Origin: Stereocaulon alpinum
Taxonomy: Eukaryota > Ascomycota > Lecanoromycetes > Lecanorales > Stereocaulaceae
Direction: 5' to 3'
Assembly: GCA_018257865.1 (NCBI GenBank)
Contig: JAEUBA010000048.1
Location: forward strand, 1 to 64,000
DNA length: 64,000 bases
Below, piece after piece: positions 1-11,868 of the stretch (positions are counted from its first letter, which is position 1; each line of letters opens with the position of its first letter). The translations under genes were made by a program, and so were the position numbers. Below the pieces are notes generated by a model. That model ran no database searches. It was not told the origin of the DNA and worked only from the letters and a program-made list of their open reading frames with translations.

Positions 1-1290
1 TATATAGCTAATCTTAACCTTTTTACGTAGGCCTATATAGATTAGTATAGTACTAAATAGTATTATAAGGAGATATACTATTAGAGTCTAAGGTATCCTT
101 CTTAGCCGCAGCCTTAACTTTCTTTATACGAATTAGTATAATTACTATATAAATTCTAGGCTGAATAGGTACTAACTAAGTATAAAGTTATATCGATTAA
201 TACTATCGCCGGAGGTTAAATAATTTATGTATATATTATTACGGAACCGTGCGTTACTGCGATAAGACGTAAAGGAACTTAAATTTTTTATATAGGGTAT
301 ATACGCTTCCTTACCGGAATTATATAAGGCTATACAGCTTTGTAATAGCACGCCCTTAATAATATATAGACGGTTTAAATTCTTACTAATTAGTATTAAA
401 TTATAAGGAATAGTAAAGGAGCTATATAGACTAACTTTTTATCCGTACGTAAAATTACTTTATTAACGGCCGGCTGTATAGCTACGTCTACGGTCTTTAT
501 AGGGACTTTATTAAGCCCCTATATAAATTATTCTACTTTTTATAAGATATCCGATTTCTGGGTCTTACCGTTCGCGTATAGTTTTATACCGAAATCGGGC
601 GGATAGGTACGCAGTTATTCGTCCTCTTCGTTATCTAAGGCTATTATATTACGGTTTAGTATAGATTTATTAAGATTAGTATTAATTAGTAAAAAAGGGT
701 ATAAAAAATTAAAAGTCTATATAGAAAGGAAATAGGTTAGTACGGAACTAAAATAGAGATATACTTAACTGAAAGACTCTATACAGCTTTGCTATTATCT
801 ACGTCGTATTATATCACTCTATATAATAGTCTATAGTTTTATATAAAGCCTATATAGATCTAGTAGGCTACTATATAACTCTATATAAGGGAGCCTATAT
901 AGGATCTATATAACTTACTAATTATTAGTTATTATAGTATAAAAGTTTCTAAGTTCTAAATCGACTAAAATATTAGCATTCTACTAGACTAGACCTATTT
1001 AGGAAATCCTATATAATTCTATACAGGTCTTTATACACAGATTTGTATAACTCTATCCAAACACTTTAAAGCTATATTTAGTATAAAATTTCGCTTCGAA
1101 ATGGCGACCCTCTAGTATATACGTATTATAGCTACGCTAACGTAATAATATTAATTAGGGTCTAGGGGCTTAGTAATAGTATTATTACCTAGGACTCCCT
1201 CGTGTTTCTCGGGTTCCTTAGAAATTAGTTCTGCTATAGAATCTATTTCCTACTACTAAGTAATATAATAATGTCTATTGCTTGATACCG
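1..1290. repeat. AT-rich, RIP-like degenerate repeat relic
   Basis: This stretch is strikingly TA-rich. In the first 300 bases I count one CpA and four TpG against dozens of TpA dinucleotides, which is the signature left by repeat-induced point mutation in filamentous ascomycetes. Stops occur in every frame and no long ORF survives. Composition changes to ordinary genic sequence at about 1250-1300. The parent element cannot be identified by eye: I see no terminal repeats, and its left end lies outside the window. A decayed transposon is the likeliest source (inference). Confidence 0.75.
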
Positions 1291-1747
1291 ACTCCAGTAA
1301 CTTTACGCTTCTTATGTCCTAGTGCGCCAGCTTAGAGCCGGCGTACCTAGCCCTTCACATTGCCCTGAATTCCGACTCCACAGAACACGTCTTAGAAAAT
1401 TGCGTCATTGATCGAAACCGACTATCCTTCATCTCTCCAAAGGTCTGTAGAAGGGATTATTCCTTCAACATCTGCTCTGCACAAGTAGCTCATAGCAAAT
1501 ATAGAAAGTCAATTCTCATGCTTTGCACGACTCTCATCTATCGTGTCCTTTTGGGATCCCGAACGCGGTAAGATACTGAAAAGCGGCTTCTTACATCCAA
1601 TTTGATAACATGCGAGATGTCGTCATCAAAACCAATATTTGAGACTTTCGCTCTACTTTGCTACTCATGGCTCGTTTTCCTTGTCACCACCACTCACCTT
1701 CATTCCATACGCGCAAGATTGTATACAAGCTCATGCCCCAAAGCAGT
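1291..1747. other. Non-coding junction and upstream region of the MDR gene
   Basis: This is normal-composition sequence between the AT-rich block and the first gene. An in-frame ATG at 1658 could extend the downstream protein by 30 residues, but that extension does not look like the family. I see no other gene here. Confidence 0.5.
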
Positions 1748-2797
1748 ATGTCGTCTTCTATTCCCCCATCAATGAAGGCATGGCAGTTCTCTCAAACGAC
1801 GGGAGGCATCGAAAGGAATCTGAAGCTCAAGGCATCGGCGCCATTACCTCCAAAAGCCAACGCACTAGGTCTGGATGAGATACTCGTTCAAGTCATCTCT
1901 ACTAGTCTTAACCCAGTTGACTACAAGATTGCAGAACTCCCACTTCTAGGCCGCCTTGCGATTGGAGCGCCAGCATCACCAGGACTGGATTTCGCAGGTC
2001 GTGTCGTACTTGCTGGGCGTAATTCTGGAAAAACGTCATCAGAAGATTTGAGGCCTGGGCAACTAGTGTTTGGGAGGCTTGATAGCCCAACTAAGTTCGG
2101 CACGCTCGCCGAGTATGTGATTGTGTCACGAGCAGGATGTGTACCACTTCCTGAAGGTGTCAGTCCGGAAGATGCGGCGTGCATCGGTACAGCTGGGCTA
2201 GCGGCTTATCAAAGCCTCGTGCCGTACCTCAAGTCTGGTAATCGTGTTTTCGTAAATGGCGGCAGTGGCGGCACAGGCGTTTTCATGATACAAATCGCCA
2301 AATTGTTGGGCTGTTACGTCATTACAAGCTGCTCGGGCGTCAACGTCGAGCTCTGTAAGTCTCTTGGTGCCGATGAGATTATAGACTACAAGAGGAGCAA
2401 TGTCGTCACGGCGCTGAAGGAGATGGAGTATGTTGACCATATTGTGGATAACGTCGGCACACCAAAGGAACTCTACTGGGAAGCTCATGAGTTCTCGAGG
2501 AAGGGCACTACATTCGTACAAGTCGGAGCTAGCCCAAGCTTTGCGATGATGTACGAGATATCGTGTCGCATGTTATGGCCGGCAATACTGCGTGGTGGCA
2601 AGAGAAGGTTTCAGCTTCTGATTCTCAAGACCGAGCCGGAGGGCTTGAGGAACATTGCTGCATGGATACAGCAAGGCAAATTAAAGGCCGTCATTGACGA
2701 AGTTTTCGACATGGAGGACAAGGGTCCTGTCAGAGCGTTTGAGAAATTGAAGACAGGTCGTGCTCGTGGGAAAATAATTGTGAGAGTCACGTCGTAA
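1748..2797 (+). CDS. MDR-superfamily NAD(P)H oxidoreductase (quinone oxidoreductase / alcohol dehydrogenase-like)
   Basis: This is an intronless single-domain medium-chain dehydrogenase/reductase of about 349 aa. It has the GroES-like N-terminal fold beginning MKAWQF, then the segment LNPVDYKIAE typical of quinone-oxidoreductase-like members, then a Rossmann domain with the nucleotide-binding run GGSGGTGVF near residue 170. The structural zinc cysteines of classical alcohol dehydrogenases are not apparent, so a zinc-independent enone or quinone reductase (reticulon-4-interacting-protein-like) is likelier than a true alcohol dehydrogenase. The substrate is unknown. I chose the ATG at 1748, which has A at -3; ATGs at 1658, 1733 and 1772 are in frame, and 1772 starts directly at the conserved domain. 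It is the first gene after the RIP-like block and runs alone on its strand. Confidence 0.85.
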   Translation: MSSSIPPSMKAWQFSQTTGGIERNLKLKASAPLPPKANALGLDEILVQVISTSLNPVDYKIAELPLLGRLAIGAPASPGLDFAGRVVLAGRNSGKTSSEDLRPGQLVFGRLDSPTKFGTLAEYVIVSRAGCVPLPEGVSPEDAACIGTAGLAAYQSLVPYLKSGNRVFVNGGSGGTGVFMIQIAKLLGCYVITSCSGVNVELCKSLGADEIIDYKRSNVVTALKEMEYVDHIVDNVGTPKELYWEAHEFSRKGTTFVQVGASPSFAMMYEISCRMLWPAILRGGKRRFQLLILKTEPEGLRNIAAWIQQGKLKAVIDEVFDMEDKGPVRAFEKLKTGRARGKIIVRVTS

Positions 2798-4980
2798 TGG
2801 ATGAACTACGGCTACTATCTTATCCGAATCGATGGCGAGGAGCAAGCCGAATGAAATCCAAGACGTCGTGCAAGTAGTGTATTCTTCCCTTTCGACTGGG
2901 GCTGTTCATAGGTATTGTAATTTAGCCAAAAGAGTTTGAGAAACTGAGGAGTGGGGGACATGTTACCTAGTTAGCCCACGAGGACGCTACCTAAGGTAGG
3001 GCTGCCTTGTTTGCAAGCCCCGCATATCGCAATCTGTCCGTGCTGTAATCTTAGGGCAAGGGATATTAGACACTAATTCCTGCCTAACACAACGAACACA
3101 GGCTGGCAAGCTGTTAAGCTCAAACATTTGCCTTCGAACGCAGAGCTTGGAAATGTAACAGGCCTCAGGAAGCCATGCATAGGGGAATTGTGTGAGTGTG
3201 TATTTCCTGATTGCCTTTCTACCAATCCCCGAAATTCTGGTGTATGGCCGTATCTTAATCTTTTATTAGCGTCCTCTGAAGCACTCCTTCCGAGTGTTTT
3301 AAGAGTCTGACGAAAAAGGCCGTAAGGATATGAGACCTGATCAGCTTCTGGGCCCCAACACTTCGGTATAGTGAAGGGCGTCCCAAGGAACCTTGAACTT
3401 TAGTCATGATATCCTTGAAAAGGCTTCAAGCTCACCTCATCGACCATGACACGGAAGGCCATTCTCGTGAAAGGTTTCCTTCGGCGCGCCCTGAATCTTT
3501 TCCAACATTGTCAATGATTGCTGCTTGAACAGATCTGCATATACCTTGGACTACAGCACCGGACTCAAAAACTTATTACGATACGGGCAAACGATTGGGT
3601 GAAATTCGCCGGAAGGCAGATTGCGTGTTTGAGGCGGGTAGGACACTGTCAGAGAGCAGCAATTGAAGAAGCCAATGCAGACTCTGTTCCTCGATCAATG
3701 CCGTGGACATGGAAGCATTAGATAAATTCTGGGCAGAAAAAGCGGAGTTCAATCGAAATGTCGTGAACCATTCACCCGATGAAGTGGGTGTAAAGAAACA
3801 TACGGATTGTTCGCTTGGTATCCTACCCTTGGAGCAAAGAATTGTATTGATGACTTTCAATGGCCATTAAAGAGTTAAATCCCACAGTGTTGACAATGAC
3901 CTTTTTAGAGCACTGCATGGACCACTTGGACTCCTCATGACGGAGCATCTCTGACATCTCTCGTAGATCAAATCACTCTAGTGACTAGGACACAACGGCC
4001 CGCCACAGATGCTCTGGGACGCGTTCCGAGCATTGACCTGAAACAAGTGAAGTTCGAGCTGGTGACGAGGCTTTCTGCCGAAGCCTTCTCTTTCTCTGTG
4101 TATGCCGGATCTGTAAACGGCTGAAATCCATTCACAAGTCGGCCTTAATTACTCGCGCAGCACAAGTTCTCTTTGTTTGATTTGGCCAAGCCTAGGCCCA
4201 AAGTCCTGGTACAACCCACGTGAGAGATCTGCCATTGAGACACACTCGGTAGCCAGCATCTCCGCGGTATTGAAAAGATCCAGCCCGTATCGCATGGACT
4301 TCGAAGGTGTTGTCAGCCGGATGCAGTGGTATAAGGGTTCGATGCCTCTGCGCTGATTCTAGAATCATACAGGCGAAGGACCCTTGCAAGTTGCAGCTAG
4401 ACCAATTGCATGAATTTTTAGCATACGCCTGCTTCCGCGGACTGCTACACGTCCTAGATAATTTGAGGTATGCGTAGATGGAAGGACTGAGCCGCACCTC
4501 TTCGAGCTGGCTCACTGGGACTTCAGATCACATCATCCTATGAAATATGATCTGATCCAGAGTGAGCGTAGGCACGGGCTGGCCGATCGCACTTCGTTGT
4601 TCTGCATGAACTATGAGAGCCTCTTCTGCTATACTGCCAATCTTGTGCCAACGGGGATGAGTCGTGCGCACCATCTCACTAGTTATCACGCAGATCTGAC
4701 AATGTAATGTCTGTGTTTCCGTACCTCCCTTTGCATATCGATCAATTTTCCTAGGTTACCAGATTCTGCACACAACAAAAGCGTACTTTATCACAACCTT
4801 AGTCCATCATGACACTCTGAATATTGAATCGGTAGAACTTCGGCGTAGATGTCTTGGCATGAGGCCTCCGCAGCGACGCGGAGCCACCTAACCTCGTAAG
4901 CTCAGCGCTTCATCTTGAAGGACACCATCTCGCCAGCATTTTTAACTTGTGAAAGTCCTCATGAGCGAATTGTCTTCAAA
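2798..4980. other. 2.2-kb gap without a confident gene
   Basis: No recognisable intact gene is present. Short ORFs on both strands lack family features. One stretch (3556-3870) may be a gene relic and is listed separately. A CACGTG palindrome occurs near 4217 with no obvious target gene nearby. Confidence 0.5.
3556..3870 (+). pseudogene. Possible relic ORF, unrecognised
   Basis: One frame is open across about 105 codons apart from a TGA at 3664-3666. Its C-terminal half (around MEALDKFWAEKAEF) has a plausible soluble-protein composition, and the frame ends at TAA 3868-3870. I do not recognise the family. It could be a decayed gene fragment or chance. Confidence 0.2.
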
Positions 4981-6560
4981 ATGTCCCACACCGAAACCCA
5001 CGCCGACTCAATAGATGGTCAAGAGCACGATGAGGTGCACAAGAAGGTAAAGAGCAGGAGGCCGGCGAGTAAGCTCCAACTTATGTCCTCTCACTTTTGT
5101 GCGAAGCGGTCCAGGCTTTGTCCAAATCGCTAAAGATAATCTTGTTATATTCAGATACCGCCTTCCGGCAACAACGACTCAAAGCATGGCAGTGAGCCCC
5201 CATCGCTATACTCAATGCGCTAGACCCGCCTTATTACCTTAGGAACCTGCTGAACTCCTCTCCATAGACCCATCCTCACTCCGAAGACCGTACTGCCTCT
5301 CTTTTTCGCTGTCGGCATCATATTCGCCCCCATTGGCGGGCTCCTGCTATATGCCAGTGCTCAGGTACGCAAAATTGCTATAACAACGCTGCGCTGCCCC
5401 CAAATTGTGCTAATAGCCGTTCACTATCAGGTACAAGAGATATCGATCGACTATTCCCACTGCCATGACCTCCAAAACGGCACGGAGCAGGGCGGTATCT
5501 ACGTTGACATCCCAAAGAAATACACCTCATCGTCGTTCAAGGGTACGGATAAGAATTGCAGCAACGAGCAAACTTTCCAGTGGCGACAATATGCTAAAAA
5601 TGTGACTTACTCTGATGGCACGACCCCAGTGGATACATCAGTCTGCTCTCTGAAGTTCAACATCCCGGACAATCTTCACCCACCCGTCTTGCTATATTAT
5701 CGCCTGACCAATTTCTACCAAAACCACCGTCGATATGTCAAATCGCTGGATTCGAACCAATTAAAAGGTTCAGCTATGAGCAACAATTCTCTCGGAGCTT
5801 GTGACCCATTAAATGTCGATCATAACGGCACAGCATATTACCCTTGTGGCCTCATCGCCAATTCAGTCTTCAATGATACTATCCACAATCCCGTGCAATT
5901 GAATGTACATTTCAGCAATGCAGTAAATACCACGTATAACATGACGACCAATGGCATCGCTTGGAGCTCAGACTCAAAACTCTACGGCCCAACAAAGAAT
6001 AAGCCCGAGGATTTGGCTGTTCCGCCAAATTGGTATCTCAGATACCAGAATGGCTACACTGCCAAAAATCTACCCTCGCTCCATACAGATTATGGATTTC
6101 AGGTTTGGATGAGAACCGCTGGTCTTCCCAACTTCAGCAAGCTTGCCCTCCGTAACGATAATGAGACTATGCAATGTAGCATGTATCAGGTGGACATTGA
6201 GAACAGTACGTCTCCAGGCTAACACCGTGATCACTTGCTAACCATTCCAGATTTTCCCGTCACTGTATACGGAGGCACGAAATCGATAGTCATATCTACG
6301 CGAACTGTGATGGGCGGCAAAAACCCGTTTCTCGGTATTGCATACGTAGCCGTTGGGGGTATCTGCATTGTGCTTGGCACGATATTCACAATCACGCATC
6401 TCATCAAACCACGGTACGTCGCTCAATTGCACTTGAAGTTTATCGCGGAACTAACGGCTTCAGGAAACTTGGGGACCATACATACTTGTCATGGAACAAC
6501 GACCAACCCAGTACGGCTACTGCAACTGGGATTCAGAGGCCAGGTAACGATACGGCATGA
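4981..6560 (+). CDS. CDC50: CDC50/LEM3-family subunit of P4-ATPase lipid flippases
   Basis: Predicted join is 4981-5068, 5155-5191, 5268-5364, 5431-6205, 6251-6413 and 6464-6560, giving 418 aa. All junctions are GT-AG and phase-consistent. Exon 2 yields the family hallmark NTAFRQQRLKAW just before TM1 (about residues 50-72, VLPLFFAVGIIFAPIGG...). A large cysteine-containing ectodomain with many N-glycosylation sequons follows. After it come NFPVTVYGGTKS, TRTVMGGKNPFLGIAY and TM2 (about 363-382), then a short cytosolic tail with KLGDHTYLSWN. Family members are obligate partners of aminophospholipid-translocating P4-ATPases in Golgi, endosome and plasma membranes, needed for ER exit and activity. 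The match in both TM segments and junction motifs is strong. Which paralogue (Cdc50, Lem3 or Crf1) is undecided. Confidence 0.93.
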
Positions 6561-7047
6561 TGATTTACCTTGGACCATGATGTTCCCTAGATGCGGTTTG
6601 CAGCATGAATATTTGGCGTTTAGGTGTCATTATGTGCAGTTCCGCGGCTCGCAAAGTCTAGACTTTCCGGTGGCAATGCCTACCATCTTATGACAGATCG
6701 TCTGAATACTTCCGATCTACAGCGCTCCTGGCGTTTCTTAGTTTGGTGTTGTGGAGGATCTGGGCGTTTCGGTGATGCCACGAGTCTCTTTGTACCTGTT
6801 TGGGGATCCCCGGATCCGTCATCCTTCGACTTCATGGAAAATTTCACCACGTGCAAACAAAGGCTGACAGCTAAGACTATGCTCTGTGGCCATTCTTCGA
6901 GAGTAAATATCCGCGGACTGTGATGTCTTCCAATGCATATATAATTCTCGAGTTTTCCCTTCCTATCGTCTGTACTCCAATATTGCATCACATTGCCCCT
7001 GATACTGTTCTACACACTCATTCACTATATCAAATACATACATCAAG
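6561..7047. promoter_or_regulatory. Intergenic region with TATA-like element upstream of the metalloprotease
   Basis: A TATATAA sequence at 6938-6944 lies about 105 bases upstream of the metalloprotease ATG, a sensible place for a core promoter. The rest holds the 3' end of the CDC50-family gene and no recognisable ORF. Confidence 0.4.
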
Positions 7048-8019
7048 ATGTTGCTCCAAGCCTTGTTCATTCTCTCCTCAGCCACCATCCCAACCTTTGC
7101 CCTTCCTGCCGGCACCACCAACCAGAACGCTACCCTGGACAGTACAGTCCATATCATCAACATCCCAGACATCAGCTCCCAGGCGTGCAACACCAAGCAG
7201 CCCAGCCAAGAGCTCAAAAATACCCATAAAGCCCTCCGCGACAATCCACATCTCCACCCTCGGACGACGCAGCAAATCCAAGTAAATGTTTACTCCCACT
7301 TCGTTACTACCTTCGATCAAGCCTACCATTACCCACCCAACATCCGTAACAACCTCATAGGAAAGCAGATTGACGCCCTGAATGCGGCTTATCAATCCGC
7401 GAAAATCGCTTTTGCACCAAAGTCCACATCCTACACTGTCCGCGATGACTGGGCCACCGATGCCAACAGCACAAACATGAAGAACTCCCTCCGCCAAGGC
7501 AGATACGCCGACTTGAATATCTACTATCAAACCAACCTCTCATCCGCTCCATACCGTTACAACCCTGCCTCCACCCTGCTAGGCTACTGCACCCTTCCCA
7601 CAAATATGACCTACCCGAACGGCCATGGAGGCTTGACAGAGTTCCCTTCGTACGACTACGCGACTGATGGGTGTAACGTCCTTGCAGCCAGCATGCCGCA
7701 GAGTCCAGTCAAAGTCTATGGCTATGATCTGGGCAAGACGGCCGTGCATGAGGTTGGGCATTGGTTTGGCTTGTTGCATACGTTCCAGGATAATACTTGC
7801 AATCCAAGTGATCCAGGCGACTTCATGGATGATACGCCTCAGGAGAGCATAAGCACTAGTGGGTGCCCGACTGGGAAGAACAGTTGCCCGAATCGTGCGG
7901 GATACGATCCAATCAACAATTATATGGACTACTCCACTGATGAGTGCTATACCCAATTCACACCAGATCAGCAAGCGAGACTGATCAGCATGTACAACTT
8001 GTATCGCCAGAATGAGTAG
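7048..8019 (+). CDS. Secreted M43 (pappalysin-type) zinc metalloprotease
   Basis: This is an intronless 323-aa protein. It starts with a signal peptide (MLLQALFILSSATIPTFA, cleavage near residue 19). A pro-like segment follows, then a metzincin catalytic domain with HEVGHWFGLLH near residue 235, which fits HExxHxxGxxH. The Met-turn is at NYMDYS near residue 290. Paired cysteines and GDFMDDTP around the active site are typical of fungal MEP1-like M43B proteases. It should be an extracellular peptidase using zinc held by the three histidines. The ATG lies 105 bases downstream of a TATA-like box. Secretion and small size suggest a role in nutrient acquisition or host interaction, but nothing in the sequence separates these. 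It is convergent with SPT16. Confidence 0.93.
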   Translation: MLLQALFILSSATIPTFALPAGTTNQNATLDSTVHIINIPDISSQACNTKQPSQELKNTHKALRDNPHLHPRTTQQIQVNVYSHFVTTFDQAYHYPPNIRNNLIGKQIDALNAAYQSAKIAFAPKSTSYTVRDDWATDANSTNMKNSLRQGRYADLNIYYQTNLSSAPYRYNPASTLLGYCTLPTNMTYPNGHGGLTEFPSYDYATDGCNVLAASMPQSPVKVYGYDLGKTAVHEVGHWFGLLHTFQDNTCNPSDPGDFMDDTPQESISTSGCPTGKNSCPNRAGYDPINNYMDYSTDECYTQFTPDQQARLISMYNLYRQNE

Positions 8020-8515
8020 CAATTGAGGAGCTGAGAGGAAAGGGACCAGTTGTGTTTACATGATTACGACTGTTACGGATATGGAAAGACTCAGTTACCG
8101 GGAATAGCTGGAGTTGAGGGTCTTCACTATGAACTATTGCCTTCTCGAAGACTCAATAGGGAAGTGAAAATTGTATTTCTAATGGGAAATGGGCTTGCCG
8201 AAGGGCATAGTGGGCTGAATGGCATCGACATCGTCAGCTTATGTATATTATCATATCTTAACGAAACTCAAACACACGATGACATTTTGATCAAGTGCAT
8301 TGAATCTCTATTGCTGAAGTGTATGGGTGCCTCAGCGATCAAATTTCGCTATTCAAGAACGGAGATCCTTGATATGAGATCACGATAGTCGTAACCAAGT
8401 GCTGGTTCCCGAGGCACTGCACTACGCCTTCGGTGACAGCTCGAGCATCGAAGACTTGTCAGGCCTGAACAGTAAGTAAGTGTTCAAGATTCGGGTCTTT
8501 CCTCTCAAGCCAGCC
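8020..8515. other. Convergent 3' intergenic region
   Basis: This region lies between the stop codons of the metalloprotease (+) and SPT16 (-). A 112-codon ORF at 8050-8388 has no start context or family features. I see nothing but 3' untranslated and terminator sequence. Confidence 0.5.
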
Positions 8516-11500
8516 CTACCGCTTTTTCTTCCTCCCAGTGTCTTCGTCGTCCAGGCCTCCTTCACGGTCCTTCTTCTTTGCTTTCTTTTCCAACTCGTCC
8601 CAGTCCTCTCCGCCGCTCTCCTCGTCACTAGCATCACCCTCATCAGCCGAAGCGTCATCGTCGAACTCAGAATCGTCTTCGGACGATTCATCGGAAGCGG
8701 CGAGCTCTTCATCTGACATCTCGAAGGCAGACTCTTCTTCCTCTTCGTCCTCACCTTCGTCGTCGGACTCCATGGTCAAGAATGACCAGCCGCCGTCAAC
8801 AAAGAATTGGTGAGGATCTGCAACCACTGTCTTCATAATGGTACCCCAGTTGAGGTTCAGAGGTCCTTCGCTGTAGGCAATGTTCACAGAGTCGAGCCAG
8901 TCTTTGACGTTCTCAAGGCTTTCCACGGGAACGGTGTTGATGTGTGCGGGGGCACGATGGAAGTCTTTGAACACACAAACCATATCGAAGTTCTTCAAGC
9001 CGAACTGCACGTGCTCCAAGTGCACAATCTCGATCTCGTCAAGAGTGAGAACCATGAACGGCGGCTCGGTCAGCTGGACCAGACAGTCTGTAGTTGGCTG
9101 ACAAAGAACGTTCGAGCGATTCGGCACGCCATTGAACCCAAGCTCCCTGAAAGGAACGTCGACCCCAAACTTGTCTTCACCTGGAGCAGCTAACTCAATC
9201 TTGTCTGCGAAGCTCTTGAAAATCTTGTCGAGCTGTGTTCGCCGCCTCCGCTCTTCTTGCTCCTGCTCAAATTCTTCTTCGTCACCGTAACGGTGCTTTC
9301 TCTTACGGTTCCCAGTCTCGTCGAAAGCCATGTCAGTTGCTTCGCGATAGAATTGCACATCTTTGGCCTTCTTCTTTCCAATCATGATTGGATCCTTTAA
9401 ATGCACGTGTATGATGACGATTAATTCATGTGTGCAGGGCTGAAAGAAGAGATGCTTGATGTTGCTGAAAAGGATATCAATCTGACTACCACGATGATCG
9501 CTGTAGCGGAGACCATTCTGATGGATCTCGACTTCTCCAGGAATACGCTTGCCGTCTAAGCCGGGTCGTACAAAGACATTGTCGAGATTAGTTGGCTTGC
9601 GACCTGTAGTGGATCAGCATTTCGACATACGAACGTCAACGGGCGCCTACTTCGGATCACTTGGAGCTTATCCTGCTCAACTACATCTTCTAGCTCCTTC
9701 TTTTCCTGTTCTCGCCGGACTGCATTCTTTCTAAGATCAGTGATCTGCTGTGCAATGTCTTGCATTCGATCAGCATCCGTAGACCTGAACGTCAGATTCC
9801 TGACAAAATGCGCATTGGCATCTTCGAAGGGTTGATCGTCCTTTCGACCAACGCCTTGTCCGGGTGAAAGAAAATTAATTCGTAGATAGGAAAATTCACC
9901 TTCGTCGCTCTTGCTGGCATTCTTGATCGTATTGGTATGGAATGGTACAGGGCGACCCATGATCGGCAGGACGATAGTCGAAGCTTTCACATCAACTACG
10001 ATCATTAGATCTGCCACTCGAGAGGGGAATTGGTTATCGCGCTTGTACGATTCAAACTTCTTGAACTTCTTCTGAGTAACACCATTTGCATTGCCCGCGG
10101 CTTCAGTGTACTGCTCAAGGCCCTGCTGTTGCTTCTTCTGGGCAAGTTCTTTCTGATGCTCTCGACGTCGGATTTCTGCTCCTTCAGTGATCAGCTTCGT
10201 TCGTTCCGCACGAAGCTTCGTCTTCACGACGTTACTGGATGCAACGGCGCCAATTTTAGGGTCTTTTTTGCTTTTGCCCTTTTGTGGTGATGTCTGTTCT
10301 TCTTCATCTTCCTTGAAGTAGAATGATATGGCCCCAAGATCTAGTGGCGCCGACTTGGTAAAGTTGGCCGCATCTTCTGATCTCGACTTGACGCGGATTG
10401 TGTCCGACACGAACAGACTATACATTTTACTCTTTTTGTCCTGGGGTTCCGGATTCTCAAGATCAGCGAAGCTAGGTGCGAAGTTGAGTGTCATGCCGTC
10501 CCTTAAAGCTCTTGTATTCTTTGCATTGATTAGCAAGGTCGAATCCCGAGCTTCGATACCAATACCACTGCCGATGGTTTTCGCAAAGTGTTTCTCTAAT
10601 TCTGGCCTCTTCGCCCTAATGACACCCAATGCTTTATTGTAGAGGTCTTTGATAGTCACTCCATCTCTAGCCTCACGAATCAAAGTCTCTTGTACACTCT
10701 GAAGAACCTTGTAGTTGCTCTCTTGGGAATTGTTTGGGTCTACCAGGAATGTGCGGCCTACCATGGAGCAGTAGCTTTTGTATCGTAGTCCGAGACCGGC
10801 AATGATGATACCCGCGTGTAGATTGCTGTCGTCAGCCGAGGCTGATTGCTTGAGGTCGTAGTTTCCACCGCTCTGAACTGTGGGGCCGTAAACAAAGTCC
10901 AGCTGGGAATTGTCAAAATCTGGCGGTAGCTTCGTTTTCAGGTTTTTGAAGAATTTGGTATCGTCGAGCTTCTTGTCGATCTTGTCTGCCAGCTCCTTAT
11001 GAGTCACCTTCTTCTCGGCGTCCAGGATTGACGACATCTCTTCCACAAAATATTCAGATAGAAGTCCTGTGCAAGCTCTTGAGGCCGTCCGCATGGACCG
11101 CTACATACCGTTAGCCCACTATACTATCTTCCCTAAGTTTGGCCGCAACAATGCTTACCAATTCGGTCTCATCTTTGACCGCAAAAGCCGCCGAGGAAAG
11201 TGCTACAGATATGTCCACCTCTTCAACATCCTTTGAGATTTCCCCCAAAGCTTTTTTCCACTCATCTGCGAATGGTCCTGTGGAGGTGTCCTTGGGGATG
11301 GTACCCACCTTCTTCTGCGCAACTATCAGTAAGCTGGCGCGGCTGCGGAGGGCTCATGGAACTTGCGCCGGCCCCCTTAATAACATCAAGGCATTTCTCA
11401 AAATGCTTGGCATTCTGTTCCGCGTCCTTACCACGGACCAGAATCTCGACTGGAATCTTGCCTCCCTTCAACGGCTCGAGATGCTTTGCTGATGGTGGCA

Positions 11501-11868
11501 ACCCGAATCAGTAAAGGCTCATTTGCTGGCTAAGATCCACCTCACCTTTCTTCGCAGTGGTGACTATGTAGAGTGCCTCTAGCGTAAAAACCATCAAGGT
11601 TGCGGGGAATTCATATCCAAGTAGCCAGAACTGAATGCACTATCGTTAGCTCCTAGCCTTAGGACATCTAAGTAAAAGCACGTACGTGCATAGTGTTATT
11701 CTTGTGGAAGGTGGGAACCTCCTCATTCTTGCCCATGAGGACCACTATGGATCCAGCGCCCCCAAATAACGCGTCGTTGGACTGCCGTTTGTCGTTCTTC
11801 CATGCTGAGATGAATTGTGATAGCCGAGTGTTGAAGGCGTCCTTGTCTATCTTGACTTCGTCTGCCAT
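8516..11868 (-). CDS. SPT16: FACT histone-chaperone subunit Spt16
   Basis: Predicted complement join is 8516-9603, 9651-11100, 11159-11314, 11367-11488, 11546-11630 and 11686-11868, giving 1027 aa, close to the family's usual size. The N-terminal aminopeptidase-like domain begins MADEVKIDKDAF and includes FWLLGYEFPATLMVF. The dimerisation and middle (PH-like) domains follow, with RTFLVDPNNSQE, VRNLTFRS and FGVDVPFRELGF. The chain ends in a highly acidic tail (about residues 945-1005) and a basic end. Spt16 pairs with Pob3 and HMG proteins to disassemble and rebuild nucleosomes during transcription and replication. The third intron (11315-11366) appears to use a GC donor (GCAAGT...GCAG). Using it restores the conserved join between GAG and KKVGTIPKD. 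The gene is divergent from the carrier-like gene. Confidence 0.95.

Noticed and set aside
300..420. Possible pogo-like transposase helix-turn-helix remnant in the AT-rich block
   Set aside because: Translated fragments were too degraded to support any transposon family by eye.
4217..4222. CACGTG near 4217 as a regulatory site
   Set aside because: No gene start lies within about 700 bases on either side, and a single hexamer is expected by chance every few kilobases.
8538..8813. Plus-strand Ser-rich ORF opposite the SPT16 tail
   Set aside because: It is the antisense of the Spt16 acidic tail codons (Glu/Asp gives Ser/Leu), not a gene.
11103..11159. A 19-nt intron in SPT16 (GTGGGC to TGTAG)
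   Set aside because: It would also close the frame, but it is far below spliceosomal size. A normal 55-nt intron (11101-11158, GTAAGC donor, GCTAAC branch) explains the junction.
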